The notes beneath the pieces are model-generated. The model did not search any database. It was not told the DNA's origin and worked only from the letters and a program-made list of their open reading frames with translations. A program made the translations under genes and the position numbers. Below, one piece after another: positions 1 to 5,908 of a stretch of 5,908 nucleotides of DNA; the first letter of the stretch is position 1; every line of letters begins with the position of its first letter. The DNA is from Deltaproteobacteria bacterium (GTDB lineage: Bacteria > Desulfobacterota > Desulfobacteria > Desulfobacterales > JAFDDL01). The stretch is from assembly GCA_019310865.1 (NCBI GenBank), contig JAFDDL010000253.1:1-5908 (forward strand). The letters are read 5' to 3'.

Positions 1-129
1 CCTCATCAATACCAGCACCGGGTATATATTGGCAACTACTTTCCCATCTTTCTTTTCGGTGACGCCGGCATAAATAGACCGGCTCAAGTCAACCTTTAAC
101 CGTGTTGAGAGCCTACTGAATGACGCCAT
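1..129 (-). CDS. Possible N-terminal fragment of an unidentified protein, cut by the left edge
   Basis: Read on the minus strand from an ATG at 127-129, this frame is open for 43 codons to the window edge and would continue outside. The peptide starts MASFSRLSTRLKVDLSRS and goes on through a lysine/glutamate-rich turn (EKKDGK) into a hydrophobic strand-like stretch (VVANIYPVLVLMR). That pattern looks like real protein, but I recognise no family. An in-frame stop lies just upstream at 139-141, so this ATG is the first possible one. No Shine-Dalgarno sequence precedes it, which counts against it. The complementary plus-strand frame is also open over 1-96, and the plus-strand ORF at 74-331 overlaps its start, so at most one of these is real. 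It lies on the same strand as the operon, about 290 bases beyond the acyl-CoA dehydrogenase stop. Confidence 0.28.
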   Translation of the reverse strand, partial: MASFSRLSTRLKVDLSRSIYAGVTEKKDGKVVANIYPVLVLMR

Positions 130-331
130 TGTAAAGATTCAATCGCTTATCGAACATTCACTGAACGAAATCCGTAACGGGCGTAGTTTGCCACGGGACT
201 TTAAAAAAGCAGCCGTAAAAAATATCATGCGGCTTACAAGCCGATTTCTTAATAACTTGAACGATGGTCGTCTTGAGGCCCGTCTTCTGCGTTACGTTAA
301 AGCCCACATACGTATAGTATGCGACCTTTAA
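74..331 (+). other. Open frame without a usable start; possible gene remnant or chance ORF
   Basis: Plus-strand frame open for 85 codons between TAA at 71-73 and TAA at 329-331. The translation is rich in Arg, Lys, Asn and Leu with amphipathic helical spacing (for example SLPRDFKKAAVKNIMRLTSR and LEARLLRYVKAHIRIV) and has a single Cys near the end, which is protein-like. However, there is no ATG before 227-229 and no ribosome binding site, and the only earlier alternative start is a TTG at about 188. It runs opposite to every other gene in the window. The complementary frame is open from about 400 down to 139, so composition alone could create it. I do not recognise a family. It may be the 3' end of a decayed gene, or nothing. 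Confidence 0.2.
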
Positions 332-422
332 CGCGCCTTGAATACGGACCAGGTAAGCGCAGACTCCGCAATCCCTCGCAATCTTCGTCCAATTTATTTA
401 GTTCCCGATCCTTAGTCGATTA

Positions 423-1646
423 TCAGTTCATGCTGTCACGTCCGAAAATGGACCTGGCAATGATCATTTTTTGAACTTCATTCGTCCCCTCGTAGATCTC
501 GGTGATTTTGTAATCGCGATAGATTTCCTCCACCTTATATGTTGAGTCATCATGGGCAAGTTTTCGCATCCAGCCGTAACCTCCGAAGATCTGGACTGCA
601 TCGCGGGCCAGGTCGCCTGCAATTTCAGTTCCATAGTATTTGGCACCAGCCGATACCGGCTCGGGGAACTCAACGCCGGTATCTTTCAAATAAGCGGCCT
701 TGATATAAAGGTTGCGGGCATTTTCGATTTGGATGGCTCGTTCGGCCCATTTGTATTGCCAGTACTGCATCTGGGAAAGCTTTTTGCCAAATGCCTCACG
801 TTTCTTCATATATTCAACGCACTCGTCAAATGCACTTTGTGCCATTCCCACACCGCAGGCGCCAATCCCGATACGGCCGTAAGTTAATGTTCCCAGGGCA
901 ACATGAAGCCCATTTCCATCGTTGCCGATCCTGTTTTCTTCGGGGACAACCACATTGTCGAAATACAGATCGCAGGTCAACTGCCCTCGATTCCCACATT
1001 TGAGATCAGGATCCCCCACCCGAACCCCCGGTTGTTTCAATTCGATCACGAGTTCCGTGAGTTTGCCGTCGATATTGAACAAAGCCGAAACCTGATTCGC
1101 AACCGGACCGTTGGTGATAAAACGTTTATGACCGTTGATGATATATGTATCCCCATCCTTCCGGCCGACGGATTGCATAGCGCGCAAGGACAGGTCCGAG
1201 CTGGCATCCGGTTCGGTCGTAGCGAAGCAGCCGACGATTTTTCCCTCGATCATCGGAGTCAAATATTTCTTCTTCAGATCATCGGTCCCGTACATGATCG
1301 AATTCCCGGACAAAATACAGTGAACATCGTAAATGGCAGCAACGCTGTTGCTTACATAGGCAAGTTCCTCTAAGGCAACAACTGTGGCGCAGGTCGGATA
1401 TTTTAGCCCAAGGCCGCCATACTCGGAAGGAAAAGGAATCTTGTACAGCCCTTCTTCAGCCATTTTATTGAACATGTCCCATGGAAAGGTGTCCACACTC
1501 TCTTCTTGCTGAGCAATTTCAGCAGCCCGCGGAGCAACAACGCGTTCGGCAAATTCACGTACTTTTTTTCTTATTTCCAGCGTCTCTTCCGGGAAAAACA
1601 TGTCATGGTAAAGGTTATCTTGCATTCTCGTCGGTAATGCTCTCAT
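423..1646 (-). CDS. Acyl-CoA dehydrogenase (FAD flavoprotein)
   Basis: A complete 407-residue acyl-CoA dehydrogenase, the usual length for the family. It is a cytoplasmic FAD enzyme catalysing alpha,beta-oxidation of an acyl-CoA or the reverse reduction, usually with electron transfer flavoprotein as partner; no ETF gene is in view. An N-terminal helical domain is followed by the flavin/substrate loop GCFATTEPDASSDLS (139-153), a beta domain, and a C-terminal helical domain. The latter carries REAFGK (283-288), QIFGGYGWM (352-360) and IYEGTNEVQ (384-392). E386 matches the catalytic base position of MCAD/SCAD-type enzymes. Two oddities: DASS replaces the common GAGS in the flavin loop, and the stretch between GGYG and YRDYKITEIYEGT is some six residues longer than usual. 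The start at 1646 is preceded by a strong AGGAGG. It is the last clear gene of the operon, 95 bases after the CooC-like gene. The family is certain; the substrate is unknown. Confidence 0.95.
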   Translation of the reverse strand: MRALPTRMQDNLYHDMFFPEETLEIRKKVREFAERVVAPRAAEIAQQEESVDTFPWDMFNKMAEEGLYKIPFPSEYGGLGLKYPTCATVVALEELAYVSNSVAAIYDVHCILSGNSIMYGTDDLKKKYLTPMIEGKIVGCFATTEPDASSDLSLRAMQSVGRKDGDTYIINGHKRFITNGPVANQVSALFNIDGKLTELVIELKQPGVRVGDPDLKCGNRGQLTCDLYFDNVVVPEENRIGNDGNGLHVALGTLTYGRIGIGACGVGMAQSAFDECVEYMKKREAFGKKLSQMQYWQYKWAERAIQIENARNLYIKAAYLKDTGVEFPEPVSAGAKYYGTEIAGDLARDAVQIFGGYGWMRKLAHDDSTYKVEEIYRDYKITEIYEGTNEVQKMIIARSIFGRDSMN

Positions 1647-1652
1647 CTTAGT

Positions 1653-1658
1653 CCTCCT
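1653..1658 (-). promoter_or_regulatory. Shine-Dalgarno sequence of the acyl-CoA dehydrogenase
   Basis: Minus-strand AGGAGG (cctcct on plus) ends six bases before the ATG at 1644-1646. This full consensus match fixes the start at the first Met rather than Met8 of the protein. It is the strongest ribosome binding site in the window, which suggests that this gene is translated independently of its upstream neighbour, unlike the overlapping genes earlier in the operon. Confidence 0.85.
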
Positions 1659-1741
1659 TTTTTGTTAATCATAATTGCCATTTATACAACTCTTATTTTT
1701 GTAACATCATTGAACAAACCGGTTCGAATCATATAGCCCGT

Positions 1742-2530
1742 TCAGAAATATCCTCCGTTATTAATCTCCCTTAGTATTTTTACAGTAGCGACAATAGCCG
1801 GTGAATCGTCCGGGAGCTGGAGCAGTGGCCTTCCGGTAAAGTCATGTTCGAATATATTTTCATCCTCAGGAACGCATCCGATAATCCTTATGTCACTCTT
1901 TTTGCTTAATTGCTGGATATCCACAGCTTCGTGTCTCACCTTATTGATCACCAAGCCCATGTCACAGGGCTTTGTTTTCTGGTCGTTGGTAAAGGCTATT
2001 CTTTTAAGAAGATCTGCGACTCGGAACCCCCGTGCCGAAACATCGGTGACACCCATCAGGAAATTGATCCTATCCAGAACCCGCCGCTTCATTTGTTCAA
2101 TTCCCGCCTCACAATCAATAAAAATGACATCAACATCCTTGGATACGGACGATATACCGTATTTTAAGAGACTATTGACTTTGCAAAGACACCCTGGCCC
2201 TTCGTCATGCCCCATACTAAGAAAGTAAAATCCGTGTTCCCGTTGAATGACGTCCCAAATCACATCTTTAATATGAGAACTTTCTGTTTTTTTCCTGAAT
2301 CGAGGATTTCCTTGCATCTTGTCCGACACATCAGCTATCGTGCCATGAACCTCTACGCCAAGGGCGTCTGCCAATCCCATTGCAGGGTCGGCATCAATAG
2401 CCAATATTTTGAATTTGTTCTCCCGGCTGAGAATCTTGACCATCATAGCCGTTAAAGCCGACTTCCCAACACCACCCTTGCCGGCGATGGCAATAACGCT
2501 ACACATTTTAGACGGCGTAAGATGTTCCAT
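1742..2530 (-). CDS. CooC-like P-loop ATPase (MinD/SIMIBI class), probable metallocluster maturation factor
   Basis: A 262-residue protein of the CooC/AcsF branch of the SIMIBI NTPases. Known CooC proteins are cytoplasmic dimeric ATPases that help load nickel into CO dehydrogenase. Visible motifs are a deviant Walker A GKGGVGKS (17-24) with signature Lys18 and P-loop Lys23, AIDADPAMGLADALG (44-58), a CxC motif in GPGCLCKVNSLL (111-122; Cys114 and Cys116) that corresponds to the CooC dimer-interface metal site, the Walker B-like strand VIFIDCEAGIEQM (135-147), and LVINKV (193-198). Length and motif order match the family. The ATG at 2530 is preceded by AGAGG at nine bases; Met9 has no such site. 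It follows the activator by 32 bases. No CO dehydrogenase is in view, so its client may be the iron-sulfur dehydratase of this operon (inference). A CODH elsewhere in the genome is the alternative. Confidence 0.85.
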   Translation of the reverse strand: MEHLTPSKMCSVIAIAGKGGVGKSALTAMMVKILSRENKFKILAIDADPAMGLADALGVEVHGTIADVSDKMQGNPRFRKKTESSHIKDVIWDVIQREHGFYFLSMGHDEGPGCLCKVNSLLKYGISSVSKDVDVIFIDCEAGIEQMKRRVLDRINFLMGVTDVSARGFRVADLLKRIAFTNDQKTKPCDMGLVINKVRHEAVDIQQLSKKSDIRIIGCVPEDENIFEHDFTGRPLLQLPDDSPAIVATVKILREINNGGYF

Positions 2531-2562
2531 GCTTCATGACCTCTACAACAGGCGCTTGGAAT

Positions 2563-3354
2563 TCAAATCAAGGCACCTTCGTTCAATAAGTCCATGGCAA
2601 TAACCGCAGCCCCAATAGCACCGACCAGCTGCGGATCCACCGGAAGCGCTTTTATTTCTCCCAGCGTTGCCTCCAAAAAGGAAACAACCCCCGTATTTTT
2701 CCCAACCCCACCGGTCACCGTGATCTCCTTCTCCCAACGGATCTTTCTCACTTGCGATATCATTCTTTCGGCAACCGATTTGTTTATACCCGACACAATA
2801 TCAGCCAGTTTTATATCCTCAGAGATTAGTGATATCACTTCCGTTTCAGCAAAAACAGTGCACTGACTGGTTATGGTGGCCGGTTTTTTTGACGCAAGGC
2901 TAATAGCCCCAAGGTCTTCCAACTTAAGGCCCAGGGCGGCAGCCATGACCTCAAGGAATCGTCCGGAGCCAGCGGCACATTTATCATTCATGGCGAAGTC
3001 TTTCACGCCGCCTCGCTCATCCACGGAGATAACCTTGTTGTCCTGCCCGCCTATATCAATAACGGTTCTCAGCGTGGGCAGGACCCAATGCGCTCCCCTT
3101 GCATGACAGCGTATCTCGGTTACGCTGCTATTGGCGAAGGGGATTTTGCCCCTCCCGTATCCTGTCCCTAAAATATAATCGATCTTATCAAGACCTATCT
3201 TTGCTTCTTGGAGTGCCCGGTCCATGGCATTTATGGCGGTTTGAGTCACCTTGGGCGTGGCAGGGATAATACTCTTGGAGATGATCTCTCCGTCTTCCAA
3301 TATCACAACCTTACCCGTGAGCGATCCAATGTCGCATCCAGCGGTAATCATCAC
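2563..3354 (-). CDS. ATP-dependent activator of 2-hydroxyacyl-CoA dehydratase (BadF/BadG/HgdC family)
   Basis: A 263-residue ASKHA-fold ATPase of the HgdC/FldI/HadI type, with almost the same length as HgdC (260). Family members form a homodimer bridging one [4Fe-4S] cluster and couple ATP hydrolysis to injection of a low-potential electron into the dehydratase. Motifs are phosphate-1 DIGSLTGK (8-15), GTGYGR (63-68), phosphate-2 DIGGQDNK (100-107), NDKCAAGSGRFLE (123-135), TSQCTVFAETEVISL (162-176) and adenosine-site GGVGKN (215-220). Cys126 and Cys165 occupy the two cluster-ligand positions (Cys127 and Cys166 in HgdC), so the cluster site is intact. The first codon is GTG (3352-3354), overlapping the preceding TGA by three bases, with ATG as the second codon (3349-3351). 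GGAG at 3360-3363 lies 5 bases from the GTG and 8 from the ATG, so either may be used. The single activator favours a dehydratase over a four-subunit benzoyl-CoA reductase. Confidence 0.94.
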   Translation of the reverse strand: MMITAGCDIGSLTGKVVILEDGEIISKSIIPATPKVTQTAINAMDRALQEAKIGLDKIDYILGTGYGRGKIPFANSSVTEIRCHARGAHWVLPTLRTVIDIGGQDNKVISVDERGGVKDFAMNDKCAAGSGRFLEVMAAALGLKLEDLGAISLASKKPATITSQCTVFAETEVISLISEDIKLADIVSGINKSVAERMISQVRKIRWEKEITVTGGVGKNTGVVSFLEATLGEIKALPVDPQLVGAIGAAVIAMDLLNEGALI

Positions 3355-4615
3355 AACGTCTCCAAAAAAGAGATGAATCTGGGTTTCAGCTGTTCAGAAG
3401 TGAGCACCCGGGGGTCCAGGCCATCGCAATCAAAAATTAGCGTCCTAAGCCCTAATTCATCATAGATTACATCCTTCATGAGCTGGGCTATGGCCCAAGA
3501 TTGCTCGCAGGCGGTGTGCCCACCAAAAACAACGGCGTCAGCTTTGAAATCTCGGGCCATATCGATGGCAAGCTCAAAAAAATTCTCGGCCGGTCCCCTA
3601 ACCTCAAAGCCCATGGGCATATTCAGTTCTCGAAGGGCCATGCCACGGCATATCGTGTCCAGACTCGAGGTGTCTACAGGAATGTATTTAAAGTTTGTTA
3701 ATATATCCTGAACAACGACAGCACCAAACGCCTTCTCTATAAAATCCCAAATTTGTGTATCGAACATGATGGGTAGATGCACCCAGGCTATCCTCGTCTT
3801 CTCTTCAGGTACGGCACCCACTCCTTTTTTGATGTTATTGCGGCCCATATCGCGGAGCTTTACCAGGTAATCAATCGCATCCGGAGATCCGACCTGCGAA
3901 TTCATTAAAGCCCCATCGAACATCAAAAAGCGGGTAGGGAGCGGACAGGGCACGTGCATTCTTTGTAAATGGATTTCATGATGTAGCTCGTGGGCTCTGT
4001 TTGAGTATTCTATTGTTTGGCGAAGCTTATCCATTTTGAGGCGTCGCCCGGTGACCGTCTCCAAAAAGGATAGCAAGCTTTTCATCTCCCCGGCCACATA
4101 TTGCGTGGTCCGCTCATCTTTCCAATAAGGAATATCTATTTCATAATAGGGAACCCCGAGATGCTCCGCAACGGCGGGGAAGACTGTCAAGGCAGAGTCG
4201 CAAGGCTGACCGGCAGTCCCCACCATGGCAGCGGGCGGTGGGATATCTCCGCTCAGGGCAAGTCCTAAAAGATTTTTATCATAGGCACATACATGGTCGG
4301 GGACATACTGCTTCGAGATATCAACCCACTTGGACAAGCGAATGTTGGGGAAACGGGCCATGTAGGCTGTCATGGGATCACAATTGATCGGGAGCAAATC
4401 AAATGCATAAAAAGGCTCTGGAATAGTGGTAAAATTATGCCAGACTATTTTTTCTCCGCTCTCGGCTGCGTGGCATCTTTTTTCCCAAAAATCGAGGCCG
4501 GGCGCATAGGCCCACGCTTCCTCCGGGTGTTTTTTGACACGTGCCCGTGGACTGAAGCAATCGTATCCCTGATTTTCTGATATATATTGCTGTTGTTGCC
4601 ATTTTCCGCCGTCAT
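3351..4615 (-). CDS. 2-hydroxyacyl-CoA dehydratase / benzoyl-CoA reductase family, larger subunit (needs a -1 frameshift)
   Basis: Larger subunit of the iron-sulfur enzyme served by the adjacent activator. Read through the frameshift it is 421 residues, normal for BcrB/HgdA-like subunits. The ATG at 4613-4615 overlaps the upstream TGA as ATGA and has AGAGGA seven bases before it. That frame (MTAENGNNSNIYQKIRD...) stops at 4445-4447 after 56 codons. The conserved protein lies in the -1 frame from about 4529: an N-terminal helix HPEEAWAYAPGLDFWEKR, then GEKIVWHNFTTIPEPFYAFD (54-73), a family hallmark. In fused numbering, Cys110 (HVCAYDK), Cys139 (GQPCDS) and Cys370 (TACEQSW) are probable [4Fe-4S] ligands, and DCDGLDP near the end is also family-like. 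Without the shift the only start in the conserved frame is TTG at 4397, which lacks a Shine-Dalgarno and loses 73 residues. Either programmed frameshifting or a one-base deletion explains it; if the deletion is real, the gene may be inactive. Family assignment is firm, substrate unknown. Confidence 0.87.
4529..4535 (-). other. A_AAA_AAC slippery heptamer at the frame switch of the larger subunit gene
   Basis: In the frame set by the ATG at 4615 the codons read TCA AAA AAC ACC, so A_AAA_AAC sits exactly in the X_XXY_YYZ register used for -1 ribosomal frameshifting. Slipping back one base continues into CAC CCG GAG, which is the conserved frame. Five bases downstream the RNA could form a two-part stem (GAGG 4523-4520 with CCTC 4497-4494, and GGGC 4513-4510 with GCCC 4503-4500). 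The two other A6 runs in the overlap (4478-4483 and 4448-4453) are not in slippery register. A missing A in the same run would look identical, so the site is real but its function is unproven. Confidence 0.5.
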
Positions 4616-5739
4616 GTCGATATCCTCTCTATGAAGGCCTCGATTCTGGTTCGAAGGGCGCCAGGAGCTGTTGGATAATATTCCCTCTCAAGGTTGATAA
4701 ATGGAACCTCCCGCGCCTCCAGTTTTTTGGCCGTGAGGAAGGCCTCTCCCCCCCATAGATTGCAGTAACGTATTCTTTGGTAGATCACACCATCAATCCT
4801 AAAATCCGCTATTTTCCGTTCAAGAAGATCTAATCGATCCTTGGCAGTATCCGCCATTCTGGGGCACCCGGGTCGTCTCAGATAGAATTCAGCTAGCTCT
4901 CCAATTGGATCACCATCTCCTTTCAATACGCCATGATGGAATCGGCTCCCAAAGCTTAGTGTATCCGTAGCGATGAGTCCGCCACTCTCCTCTATAACTT
5001 GAGCGAAATTTAGGTCATCAAATGCGCTCCCCATTAGCAGGAGTCTGGCTTTATAGCGCAAGTCCGGTTTTCGCCCCTCTATCTCTTTCATCAATTCTTC
5101 GAGTAGCAGGTTGTATTGCTCCTTGGGAATACAAAAACCGGCTAATACAATGCTTAAGTATTCCAAACCCGTGAGGGGGGGGAGATCTTTTTTTAGCATG
5201 TCGGACAACTGCCTCAGCAAACTTCTTGTCCTGTTATAGACCGCTATGGCGTTAGCCAACTTATCCCGGGTAACCGATACCCTAAAATGACCCTCTATGG
5301 CGTCTTTAAATGTTGCGATTTCGTCCTTGTACCAATCAAGGGCCCTTTCATGAGTCAAATGAGGGACACTTAAGAAGTGCATAAAAGGAAGAGGGTTTTT
5401 GATCTTCCAGATATCATACAAGCGCCGGACATGATCACAGCTATTCATGGAAACCAAGCCATCCAGGAATGTAAACTCATCTCCCAATGCATACTCGAGA
5501 CAGCACTTTGCAAAAGTGCAATTCACATTCGACATATAGGCGTTTGCCTCCCGGGTCTGAGTGCAGCCGACCGGCCGAACCCTATAGGGCAAAAGACCGG
5601 CGGCGTAAATAATTTCCTCCGGGATATAGGAGGAGAAGAAACCCACCACCTTCCCCCCCTGTTGTTTCCACTCATCGATGTAATGGTTCTCAAGGCTGTT
5701 GGCCACGCCAATGAGTTTGCTTAAAGTATCCATATGCAT
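4612..5739 (-). CDS. 2-hydroxyacyl-CoA dehydratase / benzoyl-CoA reductase family, smaller subunit
   Basis: A complete 375-residue HgdB/BcrC/FldC-like subunit, close to the usual 370-390. With the next gene it should form the cytoplasmic heterodimer that takes a low-potential electron from the activator and performs radical dehydration of a 2-hydroxyacyl-CoA, or reduction of an aromatic thioester in the benzoyl-CoA reductase branch. The N-terminal hallmark is GGKVVGFFSSYIPEEIIYAA (28-47). NCTFAKCCLEYALG (73-86), SMNSCDHVRRLYDIWK (97-112) and IYQRIRYCNLWGGEAF (319-334) carry the conserved cysteines; Cys101, Cys326 and one of Cys74 or Cys79/80 are the likely [4Fe-4S] ligands. The start at 5739 (Met-His-Met) has no clear Shine-Dalgarno, and Met3 is equally possible. 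It begins 38 bases after the oxidase stop and ends in an ATGA overlap with the larger subunit. No defect is visible. Confidence 0.92.
   Translation of the reverse strand: MHMDTLSKLIGVANSLENHYIDEWKQQGGKVVGFFSSYIPEEIIYAAGLLPYRVRPVGCTQTREANAYMSNVNCTFAKCCLEYALGDEFTFLDGLVSMNSCDHVRRLYDIWKIKNPLPFMHFLSVPHLTHERALDWYKDEIATFKDAIEGHFRVSVTRDKLANAIAVYNRTRSLLRQLSDMLKKDLPPLTGLEYLSIVLAGFCIPKEQYNLLLEELMKEIEGRKPDLRYKARLLLMGSAFDDLNFAQVIEESGGLIATDTLSFGSRFHHGVLKGDGDPIGELAEFYLRRPGCPRMADTAKDRLDLLERKIADFRIDGVIYQRIRYCNLWGGEAFLTAKKLEAREVPFINLEREYYPTAPGALRTRIEAFIERIST
4623..4628 (-). promoter_or_regulatory. Shine-Dalgarno sequence of the larger dehydratase subunit
   Basis: Minus-strand AGAGGA (tcctct on plus) lies seven bases before the ATG at 4613-4615, inside the last codons of the smaller subunit gene. 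With the ATGA stop/start overlap it marks translational coupling. It decides that translation begins in the frame that needs the -1 shift, rather than at the TTG at 4397. Confidence 0.75.
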
Positions 5740-5777
5740 CTGACTTTATTTTTGACTAACTGTGAACAGGCTCATCG

Positions 5778-5908
5778 CTATTCATATTCATCAGGCGACA
5801 CATAAAAAGCCGCTTCCGACAAATTGTTGGGGTCAATCGCTTTCTTGATCTTTTTCATGTACTTCACAAAATCAAGCGTATTATGGGGCATGGCAGCTTT
5901 CAGGGCTG
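5778..5908 (-). CDS. C-terminal end of a probable FAD-linked oxidase (GlcD / D-lactate dehydrogenase type), cut by the right edge
   Basis: Only the last 42 codons are present, ending at TAG (5778-5780). The motif FVKYMKKIKKAIDPNNL matches the C-terminal signature of FAD-linked oxidases (typically a helix, then IKKALDPNxIxNPGK), a family that oxidises 2-hydroxy acids such as glycolate or D-lactate with a flavin, sometimes with a separate iron-sulfur partner. The tail (SEAAFYVSPDEYE) departs from the usual NPGK ending. It is the first visible gene of the operon, 38 bases upstream of the smaller dehydratase subunit, so it probably shares a transcript. A 2-hydroxy-acid oxidase would fit a dehydratase pathway by setting the 2-hydroxy/2-oxo balance, but the identification rests on a short stretch. 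Confidence 0.6.
   Translation of the reverse strand, partial: ALKAAMPHNTLDFVKYMKKIKKAIDPNNLSEAAFYVSPDEYE

Larger units (their letters stand above)
1..422. other. Region beyond the operon with no confidently identified gene
   Basis: These 422 bases follow the stop of the acyl-CoA dehydrogenase. They contain only two weak and mutually exclusive coding candidates (minus 1-129 and plus 74-331) and a short GC-rich hairpin at 230-243 (cggcttacaagccg). On the minus strand that hairpin is followed, after seven bases, by a run of six T. It could be a poor intrinsic terminator for the operon, but the stem is only five pairs and the T-run is displaced. I see no tRNA, CRISPR, insertion-sequence end or strong promoter here. 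Confidence 0.5.

Noticed and set aside
216..243. Hairpin cggcttacaagccg followed on the minus strand by six T, as an operon terminator
   Set aside because: Only five stem pairs around a four-base loop, and the T-run starts seven bases after the stem; too weak to call.
1721..1730. ggttcgaatc resembles the T-loop end of a tRNA (or a tRNA-derived attachment site)
   Set aside because: The flanking bases do not pair as a T-stem (accgg against catat), and no acceptor, D-arm or anticodon arm precedes it; it is a chance match overlapping the dyad.
1647..1741. Promoter for the acyl-CoA dehydrogenase (TATAAA-like sequence on the minus strand)
   Set aside because: No acceptable -35 element at 16-18 bases; the AT-rich stretch alone is not enough.
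3351..4397. A 348-residue subunit starting at TTG 4395-4397
   Set aside because: The conserved family sequence continues upstream of the TTG (GEKIVWHNFTTIPEPFYAFD), there is no Shine-Dalgarno before it, and a well-placed ATG with SD exists at 4615 in the adjacent frame.
552..5724. Many plus-strand open frames of 60-156 codons across the operon
   Set aside because: They lie opposite strongly conserved minus-strand genes, have no family features or ribosome binding sites, and are explained as shadows of the real genes.
2563..5739. Four-subunit ATP-dependent benzoyl-CoA reductase (BcrABCD)
   Set aside because: Only one activator of about 263 residues is present, with no longer BcrA-like partner; two catalytic subunits plus one activator fits the dehydratase arrangement better, although a reductase is not excluded.

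Overview
The window carries one operon-like block of genes, all on the minus strand, so transcription runs from the right edge to the left. In transcription order it holds: the C-terminal end of a probable FAD-linked oxidase (cut by the right edge), the smaller and then the larger subunit of a 2-hydroxyacyl-CoA dehydratase / benzoyl-CoA reductase family enzyme, the ATP-dependent activator that delivers electrons to that enzyme, a CooC-like P-loop ATPase, and an acyl-CoA dehydrogenase. The two subunits and the activator overlap by 4 bases at each junction and are probably translationally coupled. The leftmost 422 bases hold no gene I can name.

The gene content suggests a strict anaerobe. The radical dehydratase/reductase family with its oxygen-sensitive ATP-driven activator, the CooC-like ATPase and the acyl-CoA dehydrogenase together are typical of syntrophic or sulfate-reducing Desulfobacterota or of fermentative Firmicutes. 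I lean to the former, but this is inference from protein style only and there is no taxonomic marker.

A possible pathway: the FAD oxidase interconverts a 2-hydroxy acid and a 2-oxo acid. The activator, a homodimeric [4Fe-4S] ATPase, pumps single electrons into the two-subunit enzyme, which removes water from an (R)-2-hydroxyacyl-CoA. The acyl-CoA dehydrogenase then handles the enoyl-CoA/acyl-CoA couple. One activator gene of about 263 residues fits the dehydratase type better than the four-subunit benzoyl-CoA reductase. The substrate cannot be read from the sequence, and a reductase or double-cubane-cluster protein remains possible.

Two points stand out. First, the larger subunit gene is split between two frames. 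Its ATG (4615), with a good ribosome binding site and an ATGA overlap, opens a frame that stops after 56 codons, while the conserved protein continues in the -1 frame. The switch point falls on an in-frame A_AAA_AAC heptamer at 4529-4535. This is either a programmed -1 frameshift site or a one-base loss in an A-run, by mutation or sequencing error. Second, a CooC-like ATPase with an intact CxC metal site sits between the activator and the acyl-CoA dehydrogenase although no CO dehydrogenase is visible. It may be a maturation factor for the iron-sulfur enzyme of this operon.
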